DNA of 64,000 nt from Alopecurus myosuroides (taxonomy: Eukaryota; Streptophyta; Magnoliopsida; Poales; Poaceae). The notes under the pieces are model-generated. The model had not been told where the DNA came from and made no database searches. It saw only the letters and a list, made by a program, of their open reading frames with translations. The stretch covers positions 238,377,437 through 238,441,436 of the forward strand of contig CM054062.1 in the NCBI GenBank assembly GCA_028641055.1, read 5' to 3'. Position numbers and translations under genes: made by a program. Below, in pieces: positions 10,387 to 22,185 of the stretch (position 1 is the stretch's first letter; every line of letters starts with the position of its first letter).

Positions 10387-11279
10387 ACCTTGAAGATTTG
10401 TTTAAAGTGAAAAATACTCACGGTGAGACCCTATTCTCATTTTGAGAAACGGTGTTGTTTATGTTACCGAAAAAAAAAGATGGTACTGTTTTAAATTGTA
10501 CACTATGTTTTTATCGCAAGAGAACATAAATACCTGAATTTGCTACTTTTAATAACTGCTTATTCCTTGGTTTGCAATGGCCCAGCAAAATTATTGCCAG
10601 TGTGTATCAGAACAGAAGTATAAATATTTCGAGTGGACGTGAGGTTAAGGGATCCTACTCTATATACTGCATTTGGTTGGAAATGGCAAAGGGCCTAGCA
10701 AAAACTATTGCCAGTGCGCATCAGAAATTGCACTGTGGTATCATCATGTTCACAGGTAAGCTATATGCTGCAGCACCAAAATACTGAAACTGTACAGCAG
10801 CAGGGCGGTTATGCGCAGCAAAGGCCCAATTTGGTGCCTGAACTACATTTCTCTTCAGATGTACGAACTGGTCTATTCACGGAAATGGCCCTTGAAATTT
10901 CTCTTTCTTTTATCCAAGGAAACGTAATTTCTTTTCATTGGATACACGAGCGAGTACAGGTCTACCAATCGCAACACAAAATGCATCAGAACCCCCACGC
11001 AGTCAGGGAGACCAAGCTCTTCGGCCTACGTATGACATCACCCGAGATGATGCCCTCCTGTTAGCACACTGGATTGGAAAGAAATATGGGACGGCAGATG
11101 AAAGACCTGACCTGCAGAAGTCGCCGCGACTACATCAGGGGAGTGGAAGAAGTAGATTACCGTCCAGATTCAGTCGCTATCTTCGTCAGAGAGCGGATAA
11201 GATTTAAAAACAGCACAGGGAAAACAATGACATCTAGGTCCTCTATAAACCTGCATATTACGCGACACAATATGCTAGG
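10387..11279. other. Intergenic region after NPF-A, no supported gene
   Basis: Short open frames here show no recognisable domain. An imperfect direct repeat of about 35 bp is visible, CAGCAAAATTATTGCCAGTG near 10583 and TAGCAAAAACTATTGCCAGTG near 10697, each followed by a TATCAGAA or CATCAGAA box. The last part was split from 13144 onward by the LINE insertion. Confidence 0.5.
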
Positions 11280-11291
11280 CACGAGATGACA

Positions 11292-13131
11292 TGGCAGACA
11301 TGTTAGCAAACATGATTGACAGAGCTAAGAAAAGCGGTCAAATTGAGGGAGTAATCCCACATCTAGTCGATGGGGGATTATCTATTCTTCAGTATACGGA
11401 TGATACAATTCTTTTTATGTAACATGATTTGGAGAAAGCGTCGAACATGAAACTTATCCTTCCTGTGTTCGAGCAATTATCCGGATTAAAAATCAATTTC
11501 TATAAGAGTGAATTGTTCTGCTTTGGTGAGGCCCAGGAAGCTGCTGTACAGTACGCCGAGTTATTCGGTTGTGAGCAGGGTCAATTTCCTATAAAGTATT
11601 TGGGAATACCAATACATTACAGGAGGTTGACTAATGCAGAATGGTGTCACGTTGAAGAACGTCTGCAACAAAGACTTGCTAGTTGGAAAGGGAAATTATT
11701 GTCACTAGGTGGAAGATTGGTACTCATTAACTCAGTACTATCCAATATGGTATTGTATATGATATCTTTCTTCCAGCTACCCAAAGGCGTCTTGAAAAAA
11801 CTGGATTATTTCCGATCAAGATTCTTTTGGCAGGGTGATAGCGAGAAAAAGAAATATCGATTAGCCAGATGGGATGTAGTTTATCGACCAAAAGATCAAG
11901 GGGGGCCTAGGTATTCATGACTTACAAGTCAAGAACTCTGCTCTATTTGGCAAATGGTTGTTCAAATTATTAACCGAAGATGGCGTGTGGCAAACCCTCC
12001 TTAGACGGAAATACATAGGTTCGAAAGTAGTCTCACAGGTTATGTGAAAACCTGGTGATTCACACTTTTGGGCTGGACTTATGGCGAACAAAAATTCGTT
12101 TTTTCGCTATGGGATATTTCAGATTAAGGAGGGATCGCAAATACGATTCTGGAAAGATAAGTGGTTAGGTAATACCACCATGCGAGAACAGTATCCAGCT
12201 TTATACACTATAGCGCGACATAAGGATGATACGCTGTCTACGGTCAAACATCACCTCCTAATGTTACGTTCAGACGAGATCTAATCGGTCCAAGACTTGA
12301 TTCTTGGCAGAACCTGGTTCATAGATTAACTACGGTTAATCTAACAACAGGTACCGATGAATTTCGTTGGAAGCTCACTAAGAACGGAATGTTCTCAGTG
12401 GATTCCATGTATAGGGCCATGATCCAAACAGACATGCCAGTCGATATTTTCAAAAATGTATGGCGTCTGACGGTACCACTAAATATTAAGATCTTTGCGT
12501 GGTATCTTCGGAAGAGAGCCATACTGACTAAGGATAATCGTGTCAAACGTAATTGGCATGGGAGTTCTAAGTGTGTATCTTATTCTCATGATGAGACGAT
12601 TAAACACTTCTTTGATTGCACTTTTGCGCGTTCTATATGGTCCGTTATCCAAATGGCTTCGAATATTTATCAACCCACATTCGTCGCGAAGATATTCGGT
12701 AACTAGTTAAATGGGATAGATAAACGATTCAAGACTATTATTAGGGTAGGAGTGCTTGCCGTTATTTGGTCGCTCTGACTTTGTAGAAATGACAAGATTT
12801 TTAACAATAAAAATTTCTCTCGTATGCAGGTTCTATTCAGGTGCACAGGTATTCTCCGTTAGTGGTCCACAATACAGCGGTGGGGAGTTTCGAGACCTTT
12901 TTATGGAGGGATGTGCACGGTGGCGAGGGATATTTTTATCCCACATGGATGGCCGCGTGATCTACGGATAGAGTCTCCGTAACATCGACTGTCTACGTCT
13001 ACGTGATTCGATAGACTTGTCGTATTTTATTTTCTATTTTGGATTTCGGCTGTATGCATTTTACAATGCAGAGGCCGGGTGTAATGTATAAACATTTTAA
13101 TAAAAGCCCTTTATCAAAAAAAAAAAAAAGC
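11292..13131 (+). mobile_element. 5'-truncated LINE with target-site duplication
   Basis: Flanked by the 12-bp direct repeat CACGAGATGACA at 11280-11291 and 13132-13143, with a poly(A) tail at 13116-13129. These are the signs of target-primed reverse transcription. The insert begins inside the reverse transcriptase: YTDD near 11393-11404, then a stop, then FEQLSGLKINFYKSELFCFG (11429-11920, with KYLGIPIHYRR and RLVLINSVLSNM). A zinc-binding RT-associated region follows (KIFAWYLRKRAILTKDN, 12389-12706). Several stops and frameshifts break it. It is the same family as 58530-62971. Confidence 0.9.
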
Positions 13132-13143
13132 CACGAGATGACA

Positions 13144-13364
13144 CGACCGTTGTTCACTTCTTCTCTGCAATAGGCGCTTCATAAATGCATCAAACAAAAG
13201 ATTTCAGATGTTCCATGAGCATCCCTGTGAGAGGTTATAACTTATAAGTGACCGCGTTTTAAGACAAAAAAGCAGTGGTCAAATGCTCCAACGAACAGGC
13301 TAAGATACATGCTAACATGCATGATGCACAGGTGCATACTTGCATTGCATTGCAGTCCAAATAA
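13144..13364. other. Spacer between LINE and Harbinger-like element
   Basis: About 220 bp with no supported feature. It begins with the second copy of the LINE target duplication and ends with the TAA target site of the next element. Confidence 0.5.
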
Positions 13365-13850
13365 GGGCATCTCCAGTCGTTGCGCCCCCCAGGGCCCAAA
13401 ACGCCGCCGTTTTGGTGCCGCCGCGGCGCTAAACGTCGCTATTCTGGAACCTGGGGGGGCGTGTTTCCCAGTCGCGTCCCGAGCCCAAGAATCGGCCCAA
13501 ACAAACGCAAATTGAAAAAGGCCGTTGTCGTTCAGGGAGTCCAACTCCCGGGCGCGGCGTGCCGTCAGCCGATCCCACCAGAACTGGTCCACGCCGGTGA
13601 GCGGGAAGTTCTGGGGGTTTTCCATTCCGGCGCGCATCTCGTGGATGGCGCGGCGGAACTCGGCGTCGGAGGAGGGAAGGGGAGGGACGGGGACCCCGCC
13701 GGTGCTGAGTGCCCAGCGGCTCGCCCCCGCGGCGGAGCTAGGGAGGCGCATGTCCGGCGGGCAAGGATAGCCCGCGCGGTACAGCGCCATCGCCTGGCCC
13801 CGGCGCAGGTTGTGGCGTGGGAAGCCGTTCGCCGCCGCTCCGTCAGACAT
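13242..13850 (-). CDS. Unidentified ORF of the second Harbinger-like element (202 aa)
   Basis: From MSDGAAANGF at 13850 the frame runs RRGQAMALYRAGYPCPPDMRLP, then SSDAEFRRAIHEMRAGMENP, then VDQFWWDRLTARRARELDSL and FVWADSWARDATGKHAPP. No domain is recognised with certainty. The evenly spaced charged and aromatic residues look like a real protein rather than noise. The open frame has no stop before the left terminal repeat. It reads through it (RLEMPLF) and ends 123 bases outside the element at 13242, so the natural stop is missing or the 3' part is deleted. An open extension upstream to 14075 has no better start. Confidence 0.4.
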   Translation of the reverse strand: MSDGAAANGFPRHNLRRGQAMALYRAGYPCPPDMRLPSSAAGASRWALSTGGVPVPPLPSSDAEFRRAIHEMRAGMENPQNFPLTGVDQFWWDRLTARRARELDSLNDNGLFQFAFVWADSWARDATGKHAPPGSRIATFSAAAAPKRRRFGPWGAQRLEMPLFGLQCNASMHLCIMHVSMYLSLFVGAFDHCFFVLKRGHL

Positions 13851-14371
13851 TGTCGTGGAGAGAAGGGAGTAGGAGAGCGTCGAGAGGAAGAAGGGAGAGG
13901 AGAGCTCGCCGGTGTGAAGAATGGTGGGGCGCGGCGCGCGGCGGGGGGGGGGGTTTATAGCGCGGCGAGCGGCCGGGCATTTACTGCGCGCGCGCGTCCC
14001 CTCGCTGCCGCCCGCCACGCCATTACGCCGGCAGCCTTTGGGCGGGGCGCATGCACTGGGCGGCCGCCATGCCATAAACGCCGGCAGCCTTTGACCGCGC
14101 GGTAGCCGAGAAGACGATCACGGGTGGTTCTGTTCCCGCGCTTTCTCGTCGCGTCGCTGACAGGGCTGGCCCACGCGCGCGGCCGCGCAGTTTCGCCCCC
14201 CAGGCCGAACCCAGCGGCCTGGGTTTGGCCTGGGTGCCGCGGCGCTATTTAGCGCCGAAACGGCGCTATTTGGGCCGCTGGGGGGCCGAGTGGTGAAGAA
14301 CCGGCGCTATTCGCCGCTTCCGCCGCAAAAAAAGCCCCCTGGGGGGCTCTGGGGGACGGCTGGAGATGCCC
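13365..14371. mobile_element. Second non-autonomous PIF/Harbinger-like element, upstream of NPF-B
   Basis: A 1,007-bp element with ends GGGCATCTCCAG and CTGGAGATGCCC, flanked by TAA at 13362-13364 and 14372-14374. The inverted repeats extend imperfectly through a C-rich block (GCGCCCCCCAGG on the left, CCTGGGGGGC on the right). Very GC-rich inside. No transposase, but a long minus-strand ORF. Its right end is only 265 bp before the NPF-B start codon, so it forms the distal promoter of that gene. Same general design as 4602-5619 with different internal sequence. Confidence 0.8.
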
Positions 14372-14452
14372 TAAGGATGTTCTCGCAATTACTGAACTTT
14401 TCAGGCTACGGTTGCAGTATCACTAGCAACAATGGCGATCAGCCGACCAAGC

Positions 14453-14636
14453 AGCAGAGTCAAACTTGTTGCTTCGTCTCCCTGCTTCTTGGATTAGTCC
14501 TTTCTGTTTTTTTTTTGGATTAGTACTACTTAGCAGCGGTGGTTTCAGTTGTTTCCAAATAGACAATATACCCAGTATTTCACAGAGCTTTCCTTGAACG
14601 CAACAGCAAGCCCTCGGACATTCCAAAGCTGCATTC
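14453..14636 (+). promoter_or_regulatory. 5' leader of NPF-B, conserved in NPF-A
   Basis: Contains the same two blocks as the NPF-A leader: AGCAGAGTCAAAC through CCTGCTTCT at 14453-14489, and TTCCAAAGCTGCATTCATGG at 14621-14640. Between them NPF-B has about 75 extra bases (TTGGATTAGT repeated, then TTTCCAAATAGACAATATAC) not in NPF-A. The two promoters have therefore diverged by insertions on both sides. Confidence 0.55.
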
Positions 14637-17600
14637 ATGGGGTCGTTGGTGGACGAGGAGGAGGAGCATCAGATCCTGCTAGCGCGCGCGGCGCAGCCGG
14701 AGGTACTCCCGTCTTCTCATCCCCTCTCCGTGGAATTGTTGGTCTTTCTGTTTGTTTGTTCCATCAGGATTGAAAAATTCCTAGGGTTTCTAGCTGCGTT
14801 ATCCCCTTTCAATTAGTTTTTGTTTTGGTTTGGTTGTGATTGATTTGATATCATGAAAAGAAGGCAAGAGGTACCTCGTATTCTTAGTTCTGTGATCATG
14901 AAAAAGAAGGCAACAGCTTGTCCAGACTGAATTGAAGTGAACTTCTTTGGTTTCTTGCAAAATACTGAACTGTCAGTCACAGGGTTCAGGCAAAGAAGGC
15001 AAAATGTTTTGAGGGGCAGCTGTGACTAGCAGTTGATCACCACAGGGGTGACGGCCACCGCTTTAGAATCCCCGACGCACTTTGGATTGTATTCCATCGG
15101 AACACACAGCAATTCTTAAGTTTGTGCATCAATTGGATGTAGAAATTACTTCCAGAAACTGGATTTGCTTGTTGGTGGGAAATTTTCCGACCTTCTCGTG
15201 CTCCAGAGGTCTACAATTTTTGTGGTGCATGTTTGACTGAAACACAGTTTGTTTAGGTGCGATTATCTATTCTTGTTGTCATATTTTGGATAACCATCTG
15301 TTTTGATCAACCTATCCACGAAGGATTTTTTTTTTTCTTATTCATGGTATTGGTCACTCTCTCACTGAGCTATTTCAGGTTACTAGATGTCAACACGACA
15401 CTGTAATATTTGTAGTTAGATGTATCCTTAGGTGAAACGTGTGTTGGCTATCTGCTACTTCACCTTTCCTAAAAATCAATATTCTTCAGCTATAGCTGTA
15501 TTAGTTCGTACTAAAGGAACATGAAAGGAAGCCGTGCGATGTGTGATATGTTCAAATCAGTGTAGCTGTATTAGTTCGTACTAAAGGAACATGAAAGGAA
15601 GCGGTGCGATGTGTGATATGTTCAAATCAGTGATTCCTATTGGAAGATAATCACACTCTACGGGGTTATGGTGTTGAAGAAAGTTTGGCATCGTGTCTGC
15701 AATCCTCTAGACGAAGGCATAACATATTCTCCTGAACATCTCAGATTTTTTCCACTTTGTGTATATAGAGAGGGTTCCACACGCACATTGGGAACTCTTA
15801 TTTGCTTATGTGTTTGGAATCTACATTGGTTTTGAAGTAACAATGCTTTTACCTTTCTAGATTTTCCATGCTGCCCAGTGAGGCTGATATTGAAAGGACT
15901 AAAACATTGTGCTATACTGCATCGTATGTTAAGAAAACTAATTATGTTCTTGAGTTGTGTTGCTGCTCGGCATATCCACAGAATCATAGTAGATCGGGGT
16001 ATTTTTGCAATACATATTTGAATGTAGGGTGACTAATCCCATCTCAGTCTCAGCTGTTGCTTACATATATTTTGTCAGTGCGCCTATCCCATTAGGATAG
16101 CTGGGTTCCATTATCAAAAGGATAACAGAACAGAGTCTCGAGCACCCGCGGAAGCAAGTCACACCCAGATCATACCTGATAGATCAAAGGCTCCCATCAT
16201 TCTGCATGTTTCTTGTATGTTGGATTTGTAAAACCCCAGGGAAAACGGATCATCACCACTAACTGGTTTGTTTATAGGGCTAAAGATATGTCAATATAGA
16301 AGAAAGGTCATTCTTCCTTATACTGACCCCATACTAATAGGCTCAAGAGGCCGAATGCACCATGCAGAGTAGACTAGGTTTATTGGTTATTTAGGTGTCC
16401 TAACGGTGGGGTATGTGGCACAGAATTAACGGCTTATATTTGTTCTTCGTGGACTCCCTGATAGTTTCCCTTAAATTTAAACTGATAGAGTTTGTACTGT
16501 AAACTGGTGGCCCTGGTGTGTGGCTTTAAAATCTAAGGCCAGTATAAACTCTGTCAAAAACTCAAAATGTACACGATAAGAAGTAATCGTGTCTGAAGTC
16601 TAAACAACCCATGCTGATCATATGGACACCTTTCAAGGGCAGCATCTTATATTCATGGCGAGAGAGATATGCTCGTTGTACCCTGTGCTCCATGTATTTT
16701 CTACTTTGAATCATAGTGATTTAATCAAGATTCTTTTCCTTTAGTGTCAAGTATGAAGTTTGCATATTTAGTGAGGCAATTCATTTAAAAAGTACTACAC
16801 ATCTGTTGGGTTTGTTGCTGCTTCTCTCAGTGTGTTTTTTGTTTTGTTCAACAGTTTTATGTTGTATGCTTCCGTTTTTTCTTCTGATTTTGGTCATGCT
16901 ACAGAGCTCCCACTCGTCTTCTACATCAATGATTAACAATTTCATTTTCTTCACAGAATTTTGATGAATACACGGGCGATGGGTCAGTCAACTATGGAGG
17001 TCGTCCTGTTTTAAAGCATAATACAGGCAATTGGAGAGCATGTTCATTGATTCTTGGTAATTTAGCCAAAACTCATCAATTGGGGGGAAAAGTGACCCAT
17101 TTTTGCGTGTGGACGAAAACCATTTATATTTATTTGTATCTGAGTGAGAGCTTACTTTTTAAAAGATACTGGATGACACCCCGCGCATTGCAGCGGAAAT
17201 GTGTGTAGAAATACTTTAAATAATTTGGTAAAATCAACTAAAGATGAATGTTATGGCACCCTTCATGATGATTATATCTTGACATGTGGTACAATTGGTG
17301 CAAGAGAAAAAATGTGGTATAAAAGGTCAAAGCTGCTAATTTACTTTCAAACTGCTCGGTTGCACATTAAGGTAAACAGCATTTAAGTTGTTTTTTCCTC
17401 TCTTGTGTCCATTTTTTCAAACTTAAAATTCATATAACAACTGAAAAGTTTAGTGTAAGTTTAAAAGATAATTCAAAGATGAACTGAATGGGCCACTGAT
17501 GAAGCACATCGTACCAAGTCGTACGTTAGTATCACACTTATTTTTATTGGCTATTCATTTTTTGACCTTTTCCTTGCGGAATCAGACAAAAAGACTCAAA

Positions 17601-20600
17601 CAAATACATTATGAATTCTACTTAAAATTTGAAATATCCAAACCTCTTGCCACACAACATTTCATAATATGAAATGCTTGAACATACAATGATGTGGTCA
17701 ATATTTATTTCTTGATCCGGGGCTGCTGCACAATTAGATATAAACCAATAGTAGTTGCTGGAAACCTATAGGTCAACTGACACTGAAGGAAAAATACTAA
17801 TATGCAATCCATAATGTACTTCCCATGTTCATATTTAAAAAGCTAGTTAGGAAAAGGCAGTACAAAGAAGATATGCCACACCAAGTCAATAAACCTTTAA
17901 GAGAAGTGTAAGAATGTTACCTGAATTATATATGTACGTGCAGGAATAGAAACTTTCTCTGGGATAAGAAAGAGGCCTGTGATGTTTGTTAGTGCCTAAT
18001 ATACCACTCAGTGGATACCTTGTTATGTTCTGGAGAGCAATACGACGAGAATAGTATGGAGTAACATGAACAGAGCATCAGAACTACCATCACCCATTCT
18101 GGATTAGAATGGGGAACATTAAACATGTTTGTTGCCTTTATATGCACATAGTTTCATTGTGCGGTCAAGGCAAACCACCATGACTTAAGAAAGAAGTGTT
18201 CCTTCGCATTGGCGGCTGTGGCAGCTATTTTCTCGGATAGATGGGGTGGGAGAAACACAAAGCATGGCGGACGCGCCCGATTATCCCATCCATGAAACTG
18301 CACTGGTGGGCTCATTTTCTGCGAAAGCACTTTATGCACACCCATGCCGTCGGTGAGCACGCAGCAAGGCCAGGCGAAGAATTACTGAGGGAACAATAGA
18401 GAGGTGTGTCGAGGGGCGTGTTACCATGTGATGTTGACACGCCAAGGGATGCTATTCTGCCGTGCAGCCGGTGGATTTCGGCCGCAGCATATCAGGAAGA
18501 TAGGTGGAGGGGTAGTGTTGTCCTGACCTCATGGGTGGGCAAGCATCACAGGCTGTACATCCATTATCAAGTGGGATGCGCCATTTTCTAGCTTGGGGTC
18601 ACGATGGGGAAGGAAACTTGAAGAATGAAGGGGAAGCGGTAACACATGGAGGTAATCATTCGGAACTTATGCTGGCATTTATTTTCTCTAGAAGATCAAA
18701 CATGCATGATTGAAGAAGGTGAAGGTACTGGAAATAAAGGGAAGGCAAGTGCGAGAGACATTATTATTCAGATGCCTATTGATTTGTTGCCTAAGCTTCA
18801 GAGGAAAAAATTAATGACGTGGGAATTGTAGCAAAAAAAGCAGGAGAAGATGAATCGATGTGGTGCAGTCCGTTTGAGAAGAGGATGAATTGGCTGCAGC
18901 ATCAACCATTGAAGAGATGTAACAGGCTGCATGTGGGGACATCTTGCTTCTATGTAACTTAGGACTACATGCATGACTTGATGTCAAACGATTTCAATCG
19001 GACGGTTGTCAATAATTGGGGTGACGTGGAAGTACGCATGTGTAAAGAAATCTTATAGTGGGGGTCAGCTATTTAGATATAGAAGATTAATGGCAAAGTT
19101 TTAAGCTTGGAACTGATTGCGTGTAAAATTCCTGTCAATTTTAAGTCCATTTAGGCATTTGTGTGCTAAAACATAAATATCTGAAAATATATTATTCCTA
19201 AATACCAGAAACATAATGCTGTCATACTTGTATCTAATGTTAAATTCAACTGGTGATTGTCTTCTCTTACATGATAGGAACTGAAGTGTGTGAGCGCTTA
19301 GCTTACTATGGCATCTCAAAAAGTTTGGTCACTTACCTTTCAACAAGACTGCATGAAGGCAATGTCTCTGCAGCGAGAAACTTTACTACCTGGCAAGGAA
19401 CATGTTATCTCACACCACTTATTGGAGCAACCTTAGCAGATTCATACTGGGGAAAGTACCGGACAATTGCTGTTTTCTCAACTATTTACTTTCTTGTAAG
19501 TTCCCCCTAGCCAAATAGGCAAATACACATGTACCTCAAGAAATTCATACTGGGAGAGCTATCAGATAGTTTTGCCTCATGTTCACTTGAATGTCTTGTG
19601 CGTTAGTGTTTAAGACTTCGCAGATATTGATGAGTTAGATGCTAATTACGGTGTTGTGGTACTGTTCCCATTGGTATTTGTTCATGGAGAGGTTAACTAT
19701 TAGACAGGGTTAACCAGGCATATATAGCTTACACGTAATTCACATTATGATCACATACATAATAGTAGTTCAACCATATTTACTAACCTGTTAGATTACT
19801 AGTATGGGTCATTTGCAAACCCACTTATCCAATTATCCTGTCTGTGAATCCTAATCCCACTGATGCACTTGTTCCTGCTGATATTTCGTACTAATGGTTC
19901 CTCAATATGCATTTAATTGAAGGGGATGGCAGCGTTGACACTATCAGCATCAGTCCCTTCTCTCCAGCCCCCTCAATGTATTGGGTCTTTTTGTCCACAA
20001 CCAGCCTTACCGCAGTATCTGATATACTTCATTGGACTGTATATGATTGCTTTAGGGGCTGGAGGTATCAAGCCGTGTGTTTCATCCTTTGGTGCCGACC
20101 AATTTGATGATACAGATCCTGTTGAGAGAACCAAGAAAGGCGCTTTCTTCAATTGGTTTTATTTCTCCATAAACATTGGTTCATTGATCTCTGGCACTGT
20201 CCTTATTTGGGTACAAGAAAAATGTGGATATGGCATTGGATTTGCAATCCCTACTTTATTCATTGCCTTAGCTATTGGAAGTTTTTTTCTAGGTTCAGAG
20301 GTATATAGATTTCAGATACCTGGAGGAAGCCCGCTTACAAGAGCATGCCAGGTAGTTGTTGCAGCCATTCACAAGCGAAATGTGGATTTACCCGTTGATA
20401 GTTCTCTTCTCTATGAGCGCCATGGTAAGGTGTCAGCTATTGAGGGGAGCCGCAAGCTGGAACACAGCAGTGAATTCAGGTACTTTTCTTGGTTATCCTT
20501 GACAAAATTTTGCTATCCGAGGTGTTCTTACCCTTATACCAAATTAATGGGAGTAAAAATCATTCAGAGAATGTAGTTTAGATTGCCATTTTGAAATATA

Positions 20601-21790
20601 AAAAGGTTCAAGAAAAGAAGTAAAAGATTTTACTCCCTCTGTTTCAAAATACACGACTTTTCAGACACGGGCAGAGTTTACCCCCTCTGTTTTTATTATT
20701 GATTGATAGTGCAAGTTAGAAAAGTGTGACCACATGCTTGCTAGTACGCCATCTTGTTTTAGAACAGAGGTAATACAGTATAACAAAGTTGACACGGATT
20801 TGCATAGTGACATTCACATGCTTTCAAGCTTGTGTCTTGGGACTTCCTGGACACAGCAACCCTATTTCAGAATCATGACAGGTAAATCTTACACGAGATG
20901 GCAGATGCAAGTACTCTGCAAAAGACTTAAATAACCTCTGACGTGATGCATTATCTTTCCTCTACAGTTTTCTCGACAAATCTGCAGTCGTTTTACGGAG
21001 TGAACATGGTGGTAGTCATAATCCTTGGAGGCTTTGCACTGTTACACAGATTGAAGAGCTCAAAATATTAATGAGGATGTTTCCAATCTGGGCAACAGGC
21101 ATCGTGTTCTTCACAGTGTGCGCTCAAAATTCATCAATGTTCATAGAACAAGGAATGGTCCTCAACAACCAGGTCGGGTCTTTTAAAGTCCCGCCAGCCA
21201 CCCTCTCATCATTGGACGTGATCAGCATTGTTGTCTGGGTCCCTATCTATGAGAGATTCATCGTGCCGATAGCCCGGAGACTGACTGGCAAGGAGAGGGG
21301 CTTCTCGGAGCTTCAGCGCATGGGGATCGGTCTGTTTGTGTCCACCGTCGCGGTGTCGGTTGCTGCATTGGTCGAGATCAAGCGGCTGGAGAACGCAAGG
21401 TCAGAGGGTCTGATCCATCAGAAGGTGCCTGTACCCATGAGCATTCTTTGGCAAGCGCCTCAGTACCTGCTGATCGGTGTCGGTGAGGTGTTCACGTCCA
21501 TCGGGCAAGCCGAATTCTTCTACAACCAGTCCCCGGATTCCATGAGAAGTCTGTGCTCCGCTTTCGCGCTCGTCACCGTGTCCCTTGGAAGCTATCTCAG
21601 CTCGTTCATACTGACCCTGGTGTCTTATTTTACCGCGCAAGGGGGACAGATTGGGTGGATCCCTGACAACTTGAATGAAGGCCATCTTGACCGCTTCTTC
21701 TGGCTCATCGCTGGCCTCAGCTCTCTGAACTTTCTTGCTTTCATTTATTTTGCACAGCAGTACAAGTGCAAGAAGGCTTCTGCACTATAA
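14637..21790 (+). CDS. NPF-B: NRT1/PTR family (NPF8-like) peptide/nitrate-type transporter
   Basis: Predicted five-exon gene: 14637-14702, 16957-17056, 19278-19495, 19923-20479, 20968-21790. All introns are GT-AG and the product is 587 aa. The canonical proton-coupling motif [12 protein letters not shown] gives ExxER at residues 58-62. The family signature [26 protein letters not shown] has the helix-4 lysine at about 178. Helix 10 has [15 protein letters not shown] with the glutamate at about 487. The C-terminal part [22 protein letters not shown] matches NPF8/PTR proteins, which import di- and tripeptides with protons at the plasma membrane or tonoplast. Substrate cannot be read from sequence. 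Exon lengths match NPF-A except one codon in exon 4. Introns 1 and 2 (2.25 and 2.22 kb) are enlarged by inserted DNA. Intact and probably functional. Confidence 0.93.
15493..15632 (+). repeat. 70-bp tandem duplication in NPF-B intron 1
   Basis: Two head-to-tail copies of a 70-bp unit beginning TAGCTGTATTAGTTCGTAC (15493-15562 and 15563-15632) differ at one base, CCGTGC versus CGGTGC. NPF-A has one diverged copy near 7392, so the duplication is specific to B and recent. Confidence 0.9.
15655..16850. other. Extra sequence in NPF-B intron 1, no gene seen
   Basis: This part of intron 1 has no counterpart in NPF-A, where the aligned intron goes almost directly to exon 2. It is AT-rich with only short open frames and no recognisable terminal repeats. 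It is probably old inserted DNA, or DNA deleted from NPF-A. Confidence 0.4.
17168..19090. other. Probable insertion in NPF-B intron 2, type unknown
   Basis: Intron 2 is 2,221 bp here against 263 bp in NPF-A. The extra DNA starts around GACACCCCGCGCATTGCAGCGG (17174-17195) and ends around GTCAGCTATTTAGATATAG (19063-19081). The start resembles the CCCCGCGCGTTGCTGCGG motif near 44984. No inverted repeats, target duplication or coding domain could be fixed. Short frames near 18154-18831 show no domain. Confidence 0.35.
20633..20770. mobile_element. Stowaway-like MITE in NPF-B intron 4
   Basis: Flanked by TA at 20631-20632 and 20771-20772. The left end is CTCCCTCTGTTTCAAAATAC and the right end (other strand) is CCTCTGTTCTAAAACAAG, both Stowaway-like. 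It is 138 bp with no ORF. A second CCCCCTCTGTTTTTATT inside (about 20681) suggests a rearranged or composite copy. Confidence 0.65.
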
Positions 21791-22170
21791 TGTCTTGTCG
21801 GCTTTCCTGTTTTTTCTTCGTATCCGCCATTGCCATGTATCTCTCTCATCAATGTATCCATCCAAAAAGAAAAGAAAAACTAGAATGTACAGTCTCTTCT
21901 GTAATGTACAGTCATATTTGGATACAATTTCTTACTTGGACAGTTGGAACAGTTTACTTTTCCCTTTCGTGAGTGAGCATTGCAAGCATGTAGTAGATGC
22001 AGGCGCTTGGCTTTAGCTGACACATCAGTGTCCTCAATCATTTCAGCGCCAAAGGACCTGTGCGCTTTCTATTGGCAGAATAAACGGATCTGGCAGTATC
22101 ATAAATATGTGAATGCAACGGTGGGTGCCATTGCAGAGCACTCGAGTGGTTTTAGTTTAACGCATTGTTA
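21791..22170 (+). other. NPF-B 3' flank
   Basis: Likely contains the 3' UTR of NPF-B. An AATAAA at 22079-22084 is a candidate poly(A) signal but lies nearly 290 bases after the stop. No other gene is supported. Confidence 0.4.
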
Positions 22171-22185
22171 AGTACAGTCACGCGA

